Shown here in pieces: positions 25,819 through 36,887 of a DNA stretch of 64,000 bases. The number at the start of each line of letters is the position of its first letter. The first letter of the stretch is position 1. The stretch spans positions 6,284 through 70,283 of the forward strand of contig MSJH02000696.1 in the NCBI GenBank assembly GCA_001931875.2, written 5' to 3'. The notes under the pieces are model-generated. The model saw nothing but the letters and a program-made list of their open reading frames with translations, searched no databases and was not told where the DNA came from. Both the position numbers and the translations under genes were made by a program. The DNA is from Byssochlamys sp. IMV 00236 (Eukaryota > Ascomycota > Eurotiomycetes > Eurotiales > Thermoascaceae).

Positions 25819-27000
25819 TCATCTAATAGACAAAGTACGCACAGATGATCCGACAAGGTGGCTAGTTAAATAGCGAATAAAGAGTGCTATTGCAGGATAT
25901 CTCTCCTCCTCAAAATTTACTAGTGGTGAATATTGCAATATCAATTTCTGTCCATCATGATGAGCCTGAAGAATTCTTCCCTTTTTGCCTAGATGGGAAA
26001 AGACAAGCACCTGAAATCAAATCAGTCCAAATAACCCCATTGGATTTCGTTGGATAACAAACTTACTGGCATAGTATCATAGCGTGGATACCACTTTAGA
26101 TGGAAGCGACATTTGAACAATGCGACGACGGAGCGCACCTCACCTCTAGTAAGGCTTGTATCATTTCCTTCGTGATCATGAACCAGATACAATATCCGAT
26201 GGGGAGAGTTATCGGAAATTCTGCATTCATGGACTCTCCAACCTCCACCTTTGACTTTAAAGTCCCAGAAAAGGCAGCCTCCGTCCCTTTTTGTGGGTTT
26301 CGATCAAGTTAGCTCGATGCCCTATAAATTCAAATGGGGAGATGATAAATACGTACCCATGCCACATTGCTTGAATCTTCCAGAACGATCCGATCTTATC
26401 ATCATCGTCTTCGTTATCGTCTTCTTCTTCATCTTCATTATTTTCATCATCTTGTTCTTCTTCCATTTCTTCATCATCATCATCATCATCTTCTTCTTCT
26501 TCTTCTTCTTCTTCTTCTTCTTCTTCTTCTTCTTCTTCTTCTTCTTCTTCATCATCTTCTTCGTTATCATCAAAACCACCAATCCCATCACGGCTTGCAT
26601 CCAAGTGCAAGGTAACACTTCGCAAATACATAAACGAGTAATTCACAGCGACCATACAATTGCCGATATCAGACCAATCCGAACAATCTGAACTTGAATC
26701 GCTAAGAATCTCACCACGTAATTTTTTCTCCTCCTCTAACACACCTTCATTATTCCGCTTATTTTCAACGATAGGATAGTCAGAAAGTAAAGTTGACGGT
26801 AATCGAGGCAAAAAGAAGCATGGTTCAAATGCAAGAGTGTCCTGTTCGGTAAATCCGACTCGCACGGGACATATTCCCAATTCACGAAGTGTGTCGATTT
26901 CAAAATTGGGAGTGTTGAGATCTTCGAGTTTTGCAGATAATCGAGAAGTGTCTTTGAGGACATCTTGGATTCGAGTGTCTATGTTCTCTTTTTCAAGCAT
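25819..27000 (-). CDS. hypothetical protein with long Glu/Asp tract, three exons
   Basis: Three exons, complement(25819..26010, 26067..26286, 26357..27000), close in frame and give 351 residues. Introns are GTACGT...GCTAAC...AAAAG and GTAAGT...TTCAG. Residues 1-140 are ordinary in composition (CPVRVGFTEQDTLAFEPCFFLP, CSDWSDIGN). Residues about 144-202 are almost only Glu and Asp, encoded by a TTC/GAA microsatellite. The C-terminal 150 residues look folded: GGCLFWDFKVKGGGWRVHEC, LVHDHEGND, YPAIALFIRYLTSHLVGSS. No signal peptide, membrane helix or known domain seen. Exons 2 and 3 are not visible as long frames, so the gene is easily annotated as a truncated single exon. The repeat makes length variation between strains likely. 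Confidence 0.65.
26472..26550. repeat. CAT/TTC trinucleotide microsatellite in coding sequence
   Basis: On the plus strand a (CAT)n stretch at about 26472-26490 runs into a pure TTC array at 26491-26550 (20 units). On the coding minus strand it encodes Asp and Glu runs. Confidence 0.9.
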
Positions 27001-27736
27001 GTTTGTAATGGAAGAGGGCGAGTTGGTAAGTTCTCTGGCTTGCAGTGATGTGTAGAATGGAATCGATGTTGGAGGTGATGGGGAGTAAACGGTTGGATTT
27101 CAAGAAAATCCAGTGGACTCGTCTATCCTATATACCTAGATACATTAAGCTATTATTATGCGGAGCGTAACCAAACGAGGAGAAAGAGCGTGGTGTACGA
27201 ATCAATCTCGAGTAATAATCATCATCATAACCAGTCATTCGTTCATTAACAGTCTAAACTAGGGTTTTAATTAAGTACACGTTCGGTTCGGCCCTTCCGG
27301 AACTGGCGGCCAACAGCAAGACGGCCGAAAGTCAGCTAGACTAGAAAACCACGGTTCGAATCAGGCCACCAGGGAAGTGAAAGTACACACAGCGTTTGGA
27401 GAGATGACTGTTCCGGATGTTTATCGTGGCTTTTGGTGTCATATACTACGATGTGGGGAGGCTGGATGGCTATCCAGATCAGATGATGAGTCGATTGCCT
27501 GACAGCCAAGTTTCTCATACCGCGATGCTCAGTATGGTGGTTTATTTATTATCTGCTTCGAGCGCTGATTCTGTCTTGCTTCTGAAGTATTCATTTCATT
27601 CAATTAGGCTTTCTTTGAAGATAGGAATCGTATTTCCTTATTTGGTGTTTTAGCATTCACTGTTTCAAGAGACTGTTGTTCGAAAGCGAGACATTTCCGA
27701 TCCGCACAATTGAGAAAGACTGGCTTCCAGAGAAGC
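27001..27736. promoter_or_regulatory. divergent intergenic region
   Basis: Carries the promoters of the minus-strand unknown gene and the plus-strand protoglobin gene. No further gene seen; a tRNA-like B-box match at 27351 was rejected. Confidence 0.45.
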
Positions 27737-28821
27737 ATGTCGTGGCAACGCCCTGTCCAACATATTGATCGCAAAGACCTCTACACGAACCTCGAGGCAC
27801 GTATACAGTATCTACACACCTTCCTGGACTTTAGCTCAAGTATGCGTCTCCAAGCTCTATACCTCTAATGTCAGTGCGGGACTTGAATTCTAATATTTCC
27901 CCCCCAAATAACAGATGACATCGAAGCCCTCATTTCTGGATCCAAATACATCAAGGCCTTGATCCCTGCTGTCGTCAATATCGTCTACCACAAGCTGTTG
28001 CAGTATGATATTACGGCAAGAGCGTTCCAGACCCGGAGTACGAGCTTTGAGGGGCCCTTGGATGAGTTCCCGGATGAAAACAGCCCGCAGATTCTCCATC
28101 GGAAGATGTTCCTTAGGGGGTATCTGAACCGTCTGTGTTCGGATCCGAGTAAGTTGGAATTTTGGGAGTATTTGGATAAGGTTGGGTGAGTTAGCTGCGC
28201 AAGGGATTTGATTATGCATTCACGAGCACTTCGAGTTGAACTAACGATGTATTTTGAACTAGAATGATGCACGTCGGCCGTGGTCGAGAACACCCGCTTC
28301 ATGTCGAATACGTACATATCGGCGCCTGCCTTTCCTTCATTCAAGATATTCTGACGGAAGCCATCCTATCGCATCCACGACTCCCGCTGCAGCGCAAGAT
28401 CGCCCTCGTGAAGGCCATTGGAAAGGTGATTTGGATTCAGAACGATCTGTTCGCGAAATGGTACGTGAAGGACGGTGAAGAGTTCGCAGACGAGACTGCC
28501 CAAATTATTATCGAGAGAGAAGGTTACTTGCACGGGAAGAAGGTTATTGGGGGAGAGGGGAGTGGGAGTGAAAGCGAGAGTGACAAGGAGAAGAAGGGAA
28601 ACGCCTCGTCCCCCAAGTCACCAACGTCAAGGATTCCAGTCTCGCCCAAGATACCCATATCGCCGTCATCATCGGGGTCGTGTCCATTCCAGGGAATGGC
28701 CAAGGGTGTAGCCGAGATGAAGGTGCAGGATGGTCGGGATGCCGATGCACAGCAGGATGAGAAAGTGATTACTCCACCGAGGTCCCCGACACGGACGAAT
28801 GAAAAGACAGAAAAGTCGTGA
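27737..28821 (+). CDS. protoglobin/globin-sensor-domain protein
   Basis: Exons 27737..27839, 27915..28185 and 28263..28821 give 310 residues, all junctions in frame. Residues 1-190 match the fungal protoglobin-like family: MSWQRPVQHIDRKDLYTNLEARIQYLHTFLDF, SGSKYIKALIPAVVNIVYHKLL, then GMMHVGRGREHPLHVEYVHIGACLSFIQDIL, where a conserved His serves as heme ligand in the family. The segment WIQNDLFAKWYVKDGEE closes the domain. The rest (about 205-310) is a Ser/Pro-rich, probably disordered and phosphorylatable tail (SPKSPTS, PVSPKIPISPSSS). Expected role: heme-based O2/NO sensing in the cytoplasm; no output domain is attached. Which His binds heme is inferred. Confidence 0.8.
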
Positions 28822-30982
28822 TGGCGAATTTGCAATTGACAATTTCTGTCAATTGTCAAAGCTAGACAGAACGGTAGTGTACCTACTATACAAGTATGAA
28901 CAGACCTTTGAGCTCCCAGACCCTCTGAACCGAAAACCGTATCTCCAGATTACAATGAGACGAAACGTTCACGGTGCAGTGTTCTGTAAAGCGGTCCTAG
29001 GATTCCCCCATCATTGTTCTCGACCCATCCTCGAGCCGGCAGTAATCGACGGTACTTGTTAAGGCCCGTGGGGCTACATTGCTACTAGTAGCAGTCTGTC
29101 AGGAGTCAGGACTCAGAACTTAGAAGAGCTCTACGAAGCTCGACGAAGAAAAACGTGATGTTCCAGAACATCAGCCGGAATGTGACTGAACCAAAGAGTT
29201 TCTTCTCCCACCCACTAGTATCCCGGTACCCAACAGCTCCAGTGCGGAACTAAGTACTCTATCTATTATTCCTATGGGTCCTCAAGCATCCACGACTCCG
29301 AGAGAATTGGCCACGTGGAACGGCACGAGGGCATTAGACATCCGCAGTGACATACTCGACAGATCGAAAGTCAGCCGGAATGGGAAAATCATTGGCCACT
29401 TCATACAATAGTAGTTACTACTAGATAAGTACAGACTACTTACAGAGTGATGGGTCCGGGTAGATATGTTCCAAAGAAAAGAATGTTCTGAGGGGAATCG
29501 TGAACGGGAGAGGTTTTCGGGACCCGTTCTCGAGCCGCGGGTCTTCTTTTCTTTCCGTTCTCAGAAGAGTAGTACCTAGACTATCTACCACCGTAGATAT
29601 GCCCCGGTTTATCCTGAGGACCTTCGCCGGGGAATCATCGAGAAGATAAATGCCCGCACTAGTTATCTACAGCGAGATCGGAACATTTTATTAAACGCGA
29701 GGACCAAAAAGCGCCACGTGAGGACGATCAGCGTTCTAGTCTAGGGAATAATGATGAACCACTGTAATTATCGTAGCCAGCAGTCATAGTTAATTAATTA
29801 ATTCTTTCTCCATGAGTGAGACTGACAGAAAGATGATGAATCTTTATCCGCCACTGGATCGCAGCGGCCTTAAGCAGGGAACCAAGACCGTTTAACTCCG
29901 GGTTCTGGATAAGGTCAAATTGTCAATGGACAATTAAGTTAATTAATTAAATTAGAGTAACTGAGTAAGCGGATAAAAGTCTCCATTAGTTATTATTATT
30001 TGCTCGGGAATTCCGCTGTTCTCCCTCGGGATATTATGGTAACTTCTGGTACGTCCGTAAAAACCAGGTCGATCAGACGGGAAGTCCGAGTCGGAGATTA
30101 TTATTATTATATGTCTATCTACCTTGGAGTGATATTCCAGATACTCCCAATATCGATGCAACATGAGCGTCTAGGTGTCGCATGAGTATGTACGGTGATA
30201 GCATGCTGGTCAAAATGATGCTCCTCATCGTTCGGTATTCTCCCACGATTGCGATACCGAGGAATCGTGCGTAGTCCGTATTTCCGCTGCTGCACGCGCC
30301 GTCCGTGCAGCAAAATCGACACTATCTAGACTAGCCAGGCTAAAACGGTGCATGCATGGACCTCTCGAGATACATAGTCCACCGTTCAGGATTTGAAGAT
30401 CGCAGCGACTCCTCGCGCCATTATTGGTTTCTGCGGGAGCAGAACAGCAGACGGGGAGAGAGACCGGCAATTAAATAGCTGATCCCCTTCGGCGAGTCAG
30501 GCCTGCAAAAGGTCCCTTGCAGCAACGAAGGCGATACGGATCGTCCAGCAGCATGGATTGGATTCCCCTGTACTGTACCATACAGCTGTAAGCATACTCC
30601 AGACCGTAGACAGCTCAGAAACGCTCCTCGGATCACCAAGATACATACATACATGGGGGAAATAATGGACGGGCGAGAACTGACAGACGGTTTTCTCTCC
30701 ACCACCGAGTGGAGCCGGATGGGGAAGTTTTCTGGCGATTATCATTTGGGAGAAAGATCTGTCGAAACCTTCGGGCTAACCCCGCCGCCACTGCCAAAAG
30801 TTCGCCTGGCCAGCATACAAAACCCCAGGAGAGCTATCTCCCCCTAGCCAGGAGATCCTCGACGGCGCTCTCGCACTCAAGAACGGCAGGGCGCGCACAT
30901 CGCTGGGAGTTGTCGCATACTTCCTTTTATCATACACCTTCGCCCTTCCGAGTTTAGAGTTCCTTACCGACGGACGCTCACC
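28822..30982. other. 2.2 kb intergenic region
   Basis: No gene found. Short frames only; an AT-rich TTAATTAATTAA-type stretch occurs near 29791-29802 and again near 29937-29952. The right end carries the promoter of the aldehyde dehydrogenase at 30983. Confidence 0.45.
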
Positions 30983-32626
30983 ATGGCCGCCCCCGCAGTT
31001 GTTCCCTTCATCATCAACGGTCAGGACGTCGAGACCGAGACCAAGTTCGATGTGACCAGCCCTGTCAACGGCAAGGTAATCCATCGCGCCAGCGCCGCCT
31101 CCGTCGACGATGCCAAACGCGCGGCGGACGCGGCGCAGGCTGCGTACCCCGCGTGGAAGAAGATGAAGCCGTCGGATCGCCGTGATATCCTGTTGAGAGC
31201 GGCCGATATCATGCAGGCTCGTCAGGAGGAATTGATCCGGATCCAGCTGGAGGAGACGGGTGCGAGCAGGATATTCGCGCAGATGACCTCGATGTTTGGC
31301 TTTACTCTGATCCGCGACTTTGCCGGCAGGATCTCGTCGGTGGAGGGTCGAGTGCCCGTCGTGGAGGAAGAGGGACAGAGCGCCATCGTCTACAAGGAGC
31401 CTTATGGTGTGATTCTGGGAATTGCCCCTTGGTAAGGGATATACCCTACCCGGTCGCCTACGGGAACGATTCGGCAATTGATACTGACAACACTTCTGCA
31501 CCTTTCCAGGAACGCTCCTTTTATCTTGGGAACTCGAGCTGTCGCGATTCCCCTGGCCGCTGGTAACACTGTCGTTCTCAAGGGCTCAGAGTTGGCACCC
31601 AAGTGTTTCTGGGCTATTGGCGACATCTTCCGGGAAGCTGGTCTCCCCGCTGGATGTCTCAATGTTGTCTACCACCAGGCTTCGGACGCCCCAGCCGTCA
31701 CGGAAGCCTTGATCGCCCACCCCGCGGTGAGGAAGATCAATTTCACTGGAAGCACCCCGGTCGGATCAATTATCGGGTCGCTTGCGGGAAAGTACATCAA
31801 GCCGGTGCTGCTCGAACTGGGTGGCAAGGCCGGTGCGCTTGTCTTGGATGACGCTGATCTGAACAAGGCTGCTATGGGCTGCACGATGGGTGCCTTCATT
31901 CATGTAAGTAGATTGCGATCGGCGATTGCAGGTCAGTGAGACTTTCTGCTAACACATCACAGGCTGGCCAAGTGTGCATGTCAACAGAGCGCATCATCGT
32001 CCAGCGCAGCATCCTGGACAAGTTCCGTCAAGTCCTAACGGAGACGGCCGAGAAGGTGTTTGGGAAGGACGCACCGGCACCGATGTTGGTGAACAGTATC
32101 CCGGTCGAGAAGAATCGGAGGCTTATCGCCGATGCAGTCTCAAAGGGTGCAAAGGTCATCTGGGGAGACCATGAGGCCCGGGAGGCTAGCGAGGCGAGTA
32201 TGCGACCGCTGATTGTCGAGAATGTCACCAAGGAGATGGACCTCTTCGCAACCGAGTCCTTTGGCCCGACCGTGTCTCTGCTGGTTGTAGACACTGATGA
32301 GGAGGCGATTGAATTGGCCAATGCCACCGACTATGGCCTGACTGCCTCCGTCTACACGGAGAATCTGGCCCGCGGCTTGAAGATTGCAAAGCAGATCGAG
32401 TCTGGGTAAGCACCGTCCTTGGTCCCATCTATGCCACCTCCCGATCGATGCAGTCGTTTGCTAACGGATCCATGCTTGCAGCGCTGTCCACATCAACTCT
32501 CCCACCATCCACGACGAGCCTGTGCTGCCTCACGGCGGAGTGAAGAGCAGTGGTTTCGGCCGGTTTGGAGGCTCCTCTGGCCTGGAGGAGTTTATGGTGA
32601 CCAAGTCGGTTACCTGGATCGACTAA
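30983..32626 (+). CDS. aldehyde dehydrogenase (salicylaldehyde/vanillin dehydrogenase-like)
   Basis: Exons 30983..31431, 31510..31903, 31963..32405 and 32482..32626 give 476 residues. The first intron splits the invariant Trp codon of IAPWNAPFILGTRA. Other landmarks: FTGSTPVGSIIG, the general base Glu in LLELGGKAG, the catalytic Cys in AGQVCMSTERI, TESFGPTVSLL and the C-terminal VKSSGFGRFGG. The set of residues is that of the salicylaldehyde/vanillin-type dehydrogenases. No targeting signal. It is a paralogue of the enzyme at 8014-9660 but clearly distinct in sequence and in intron positions. Possible substrates are aromatic aldehydes; context gives no further hint. Confidence 0.9.
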
Positions 32627-34265
32627 TTGCGACGCACTGAACTATGCGTGCAGCAGAGTAGACATTGTTTTTACGAGTGATACCAGTCATGGCGAGGAAC
32701 AGGGCGGACCGCAGAAGCAGTTGGTTAGCTCAGTCCGATGCTGTAGTTCGTGACATTTAACCAGTATGATATGATATGATTTGGGAGCGAGATCATCGGC
32801 ATTGAATGCTATCATTATGGAGATTAATTAGTTATTATACTCTAGATTATGAAGCACTAGGCCGTGAAGGCTGTAGTAATATCCGAGCAACCGAAACGGC
32901 CCTCTAGTTTATCTAGTGAGACCTGTTCGACTCTTGCGATCATCAATAATAATAATAATGGCAACCTGGCCGACTGCTTCAGCCATCGGATGATCGGCGC
33001 TTCCCCCCTTTCGATCTGCTGTGGTCCCAAAATAAATCGTGCAACCCAAGACGACCAGCCTGAAGAGGCGAACACAACCGAGCTAAACGATCCAGAACTC
33101 TCGTTTGCTCGGGCTCATCTCGCTTACGGCAGTTCTGGTCATCAACAAGCTCGCGCAACCGAAGAACGAGAAGCGATGAAAAACCCTACCGGCGCGCCTG
33201 ACCAGAACGAGCCAGCGCTAACCTGGGGAAATCACCCGGTCCAGCACAGATCAAGCTTAGCTGAAGGCATCTTTGCTATCGATAAATTAATTTTCGCGGG
33301 CTAAAAGGCTCGTTCCGGTGCCATACCGAGATTTGCCCCTCCTCTCCACCAATTGAGGCGCTCGTGGAGTGGTGTTGCTCTTTGAGTCTTGAGAGAAACA
33401 TCAACGGGCGACAAACAACAGGTATCTATCCTGATAATCCTGGGCCATCTTCGCGACCTCCACGTTCTTTCAACGTTGCTCGCGGGCATGCTACATACTA
33501 TGTATGTATGTAATGTACAACGGTCCTTCATGCTTTGTCCAGGCGGGGATCTACATGGCTCGCCTTTGCCTGGTAACTGATTACTAGTTTGATTAGTTGT
33601 CAGACCTTAAACACGAGGTGAACTTGGTGCTCGCCAGCCACAGGGAGTCACATTCCCAACAATGGCCCCTCTTTTGCCTCCATCGCGAACTTTTCCTCTG
33701 TCTTGGCGACGCCCATGTCCGAAGGGTGCCTGGAATTAGATGGTTCAAGACTCTATTCTTGTTGGCTCGCGACCCATTGATTGGGCCCCTTAAGGCAGGT
33801 CCTTCATCAAGTCGCAACGCTATGCCACCGGGGCGCCAAAAGATCGTAACATGGCGCAGGGCCTGATGCTGGACCGTGGCAGAGCCGCAAGGGACGGTGG
33901 ATTCAGATTGATTTCCCCTTTTGCTAATGCTGTCTGTCTCTGCACGGCCTTGGAACTAATAAAATACCAGGACCTCTCGCTCTTTATTGACCTTTTGCTC
34001 TCGCTCTGTTCTCTCTTTCGCCCCTCAGTGATAATCATCACCTATTGTGTCGCAGTCCATTTCTCACTGCAGTCATTCTTTCTTTCCCGCAAGTCGGATT
34101 CTGACTACATTCGTTTTTATTTCCTTTTGACATTTAAAACCAAGAGATAGTCCAGATACTCTGCTGTTTCAACTTTCTTTCGCTTATTACGCAGATACCC
34201 CCATTGAAACTCTTTGCCAAAACAAAAGAAAAGAAAAGAAAAGGGAAAATATCATTTCAGACAAG
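32627..34265. promoter_or_regulatory. 1.6 kb intergenic region with pyrimidine-rich promoter
   Basis: No gene found, although 32864-33304 is an open frame without recognisable features. The last 300 bp (about 33960-34260) are rich in CT tracts typical of strongly expressed fungal promoters and 5' UTRs, directly before the GPI-type protein gene. Confidence 0.45.
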
Positions 34266-35102
34266 ATGCGCTTCTTTGCCATTTCTATCCTGTCTGCCCT
34301 CGCGGCCACCGTTTCTGCTGCCACCACCCCCGACTATTCCCAGGGACCTTCTGGCAACCCTATCGCTCTGCCCGGTCTGAACGACCAGGTCCCCGTGGGT
34401 CAGCCCTACCAGATCAAATGGCAGCCAACGACTCCCGGTGATGTGTCCATCTGGCTGCTGCGCGGCCCCAGCAGCAACGTTCAGCCCATTGCTACCCTTG
34501 CCAGCAACATCCCTAACAGCGGCGAGTTCACCTGGACCCCAAGCACTTCGCTCCAGGATGATGTCACCCACTACGGTCTGATCATCATCGTCGAGGGCAC
34601 CGGCCAGTACCAGTACTCGACCCAGTTCGGCATCAAGAACGACGCTGTCGCCGCAGGCACCACCTCCGCTGCGGTTGCGCCCACCTCTGCTGCCGCTGTC
34701 AAGACCACTGCTGCTCCTGTCACTTCCTCTTCCTCGTCCATTGCTGTCGCCGTTGAGTCCACCACTGCTTCTTCCACTGAGACCACCGAGGCCACTGTAA
34801 AGACCGCTATCAAGTCCATCACCACCTCCAGCGCTCCCGCTGAGACGACCCAGACGACCGCCGCTACCCCGGCCATCCCTCCCTCCAACTCGGCGGCGGC
34901 CAGCCCCTCTACCGTCACCCAGGCCGCCAGCTCCTCCACGCCCGTGACGCCCACCACTTTCTCCAGCAGCAGCATTACCACCCCTACCAACCGCCAGTCC
35001 TCCTCCCCGACTCCCACCTACACCGGTGGAGCGGACCGCAAGACTGCCGGCTTTGGCGCCATCGCTGTCGCCGCTGGTCTGATGGCCGTTTTCGCCTTCT
35101 AA
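34266..35102 (+). CDS. GPI-anchored Ser/Thr-rich wall protein with Kre9/Knh1-type domain
   Basis: Single exon, 278 residues. Signal peptide at 1-18 (MRFFAISILSALAATVSA). Residues about 25-125 form the N-terminal domain of Kre9/Knh1-type Ser-Thr-rich GPI proteins (VPVGQPYQIKWQPTTPGDVSIWLLRG, GEFTWTPSTSL, YGLIIIVEGTGQYQYSTQFGI). Residues about 130-250 are a Ser/Thr/Ala/Pro stretch, likely heavily O-mannosylated. The C-terminus is hydrophobic (FGAIAVAAGLMAVFAF) after small residues, a GPI-attachment signal. Expected location: plasma membrane or cell wall. Codon use is strongly C-ending, as in highly expressed genes. The stop is 15 bp before an assembly gap but the reading frame itself is complete. 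Confidence 0.88.
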   Translation: MRFFAISILSALAATVSAATTPDYSQGPSGNPIALPGLNDQVPVGQPYQIKWQPTTPGDVSIWLLRGPSSNVQPIATLASNIPNSGEFTWTPSTSLQDDVTHYGLIIIVEGTGQYQYSTQFGIKNDAVAAGTTSAAVAPTSAAAVKTTAAPVTSSSSSIAVAVESTTASSTETTEATVKTAIKSITTSSAPAETTQTTAATPAIPPSNSAAASPSTVTQAASSSTPVTPTTFSSSSITTPTNRQSSSPTPTYTGGADRKTAGFGAIAVAAGLMAVFAF

Positions 35103-35117
35103 GGCTCGCTTGGATAC

Positions 35118-35137
35118 NNNNNNNNNNNNNNNNNNNN
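35118..35137. other. assembly gap (20 N)
   Basis: Twenty undetermined bases, followed by AAA and a C run (35141-35152). The gap length is probably nominal. It lies in the 3' UTR of the GPI-type gene. Confidence 0.95.
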
Positions 35138-36887
35138 AAACCCCCCCCCCCCCATCAGTGTCTGATAAAAACTTCACGCCTTTGTCTCTGATCTGCTATG
35201 CCATTGTATCTATCAAATTCCATCATTTCGTCTTCTTCTTACAAGCCCCCCTGCGTGATATCCATGAGAGAACGGTTTCCATATACATATATGATATGAT
35301 ACCGGGCGCTGTTGCTTAACTTCTTCTTCTAGTGTCTAATCACGTGACCCGATCTCTGTCTCTCTCATCCTGAGCTGGTCTTGACTCGAATGCGCGCGCG
35401 CGGCTCTACTGTAAATGAGCTTGATATTCTTTCTTTGTGTTATTTGGCTAGAGAAATTGGATTTTTTTTTGAATTTGAAATTCATTTTACTTCGTCAGCA
35501 TTGACATCGATAGTTAACTATCTTCCTCAATGAATGGATCAGGTGGCCTAAGTTTATTCGTCATGTGCTTAAGAAGTTTTAAATAAATCAAAAATACGAC
35601 CTCGCGCGCGCTATGGAGCAAGGGTTAATTTAATTCCGTGTATGGGCATATTCGCTATTATCTATGTCTAGTAGTAGTAGTAGTAGTCTTGGTTAGTTTG
35701 ACTTGGTAACTACTGAATGAAACGTTTATTATTCATTTAGACAAAATTCAAATATTAAATTCCTCCTTCTGTACCTAAAAGAGAAAGACGCACGTAATTA
35801 TAAATACTTAATCTTGTAAGTGATGGATAGCTTTTGCGCCAGTAGTTGAGTTGATTGCTGCTGCTACTATTATTTATGTACTGTTTATTTATTTAACTAG
35901 AAGCAGCATTATATCACTGCGCGGTGTAAGTAAGAGCTATGTGTCGAATCCTTTAGCACGGAAGCAAGGTCTGACTTGATGAATAGCTTGCTTGCTTGCC
36001 TTTAGGTCTAGGGGGGGGATTTGATCCCATGTTTATCTTTAGTATATATACAAAGAATCTAGTAATCTAGTAGTAATCCAATATAATCAGGATTCAAAGA
36101 ATCTGCTGCAAACGGATGATTGACAGATCACCTGGCGTTTGCTTTGTACACCGACACTATGATTATAGGTATAGAGATATAAGCGATCCATACATATATG
36201 TTGTAGTATTCTATGAGATATCAGGATGCTTGGCAATTTGGATATGGTTATGTTATTCTCAGTTATAAAGTATGTATGTACAGGGGATACAATGCAACCA
36301 AAAGACGAAAAGAGAAGAGAAAAGAAAAGAAGACCAAGACCTAAACGCCAAAGGTGATGGGCGGTGCCAATGGGTATTATTATACAAGAAGAAAAGGAAG
36401 ACCTGCCAAAAGAATGAAAGCAAAAAGCCGGTTCATACCGGTCCGACCCGACGCCTAGTACGCTGTCTAGTGTGCTGGTTGCAGTGCGTTAAGTCGTGTC
36501 CGGCTTACCGAGTGTTGGCAGCACGGTTATGCAAAAATTGAGAAAATCGTTAAGGTCGTTAGATTGGTGAGGTTGTGAAAAGGGACCATTTCTCTGTCAC
36601 TGACAGTCTGGGTCACCATCCAGTTGCTGACTGAAGCTCGGGTCTGATTCGATCGACCACACTGCCTCGCATTCAGTTTTGGTACGGGAGATATAAAACA
36701 CTCAGGCCGATACCACAATCAAAGTAAAAAAAAGGGGTCACTGGCATCGAAGCACGATCAGCAAAGTATGGCCTCCACAATGAAAGCCCCCTGGCAGGGT
36801 CCCAGGGTGATAACAGGTGACACCAATAGGTCGAACTGGAACGGATGCTGAAACAAAAATGAATCGCGCGGTCCGCTATGCAAAGGT
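35138..36887. other. 1.7 kb AT-rich intergenic region
   Basis: No gene found. Contains a (TAG)n stretch near 35668-35686, a G run near 36011 and the hairpin repeat copy at 36099-36156. Confidence 0.45.
36099..36156. repeat. dispersed hairpin repeat, copy 2
   Basis: 58 bp matching 25316-25371 with about five substitutions and two single-base gaps. The core keeps self-complementarity (GCAAACG ... CGTTTGC) even though individual stem bases differ between copies. Confidence 0.6.

Noticed and set aside
27290..27370. tRNA-like B box (GGTTCGAATC at 27351)
   Set aside because: The bases flanking the T loop do not pair and no cloverleaf can be built.
30776..31501. 241-codon minus-strand frame
   Set aside because: Antisense to the aldehyde dehydrogenase first exon and its promoter; no protein features.
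32864..33304. 146-codon plus-strand ORF
   Set aside because: No start context, domain or splice partner; probably non-coding.
34257..35177. 306-codon Gly-rich minus-strand frame
   Set aside because: Antisense to the Ser/Thr-rich GPI-type gene and reads through the N gap; an artefact of codon composition.
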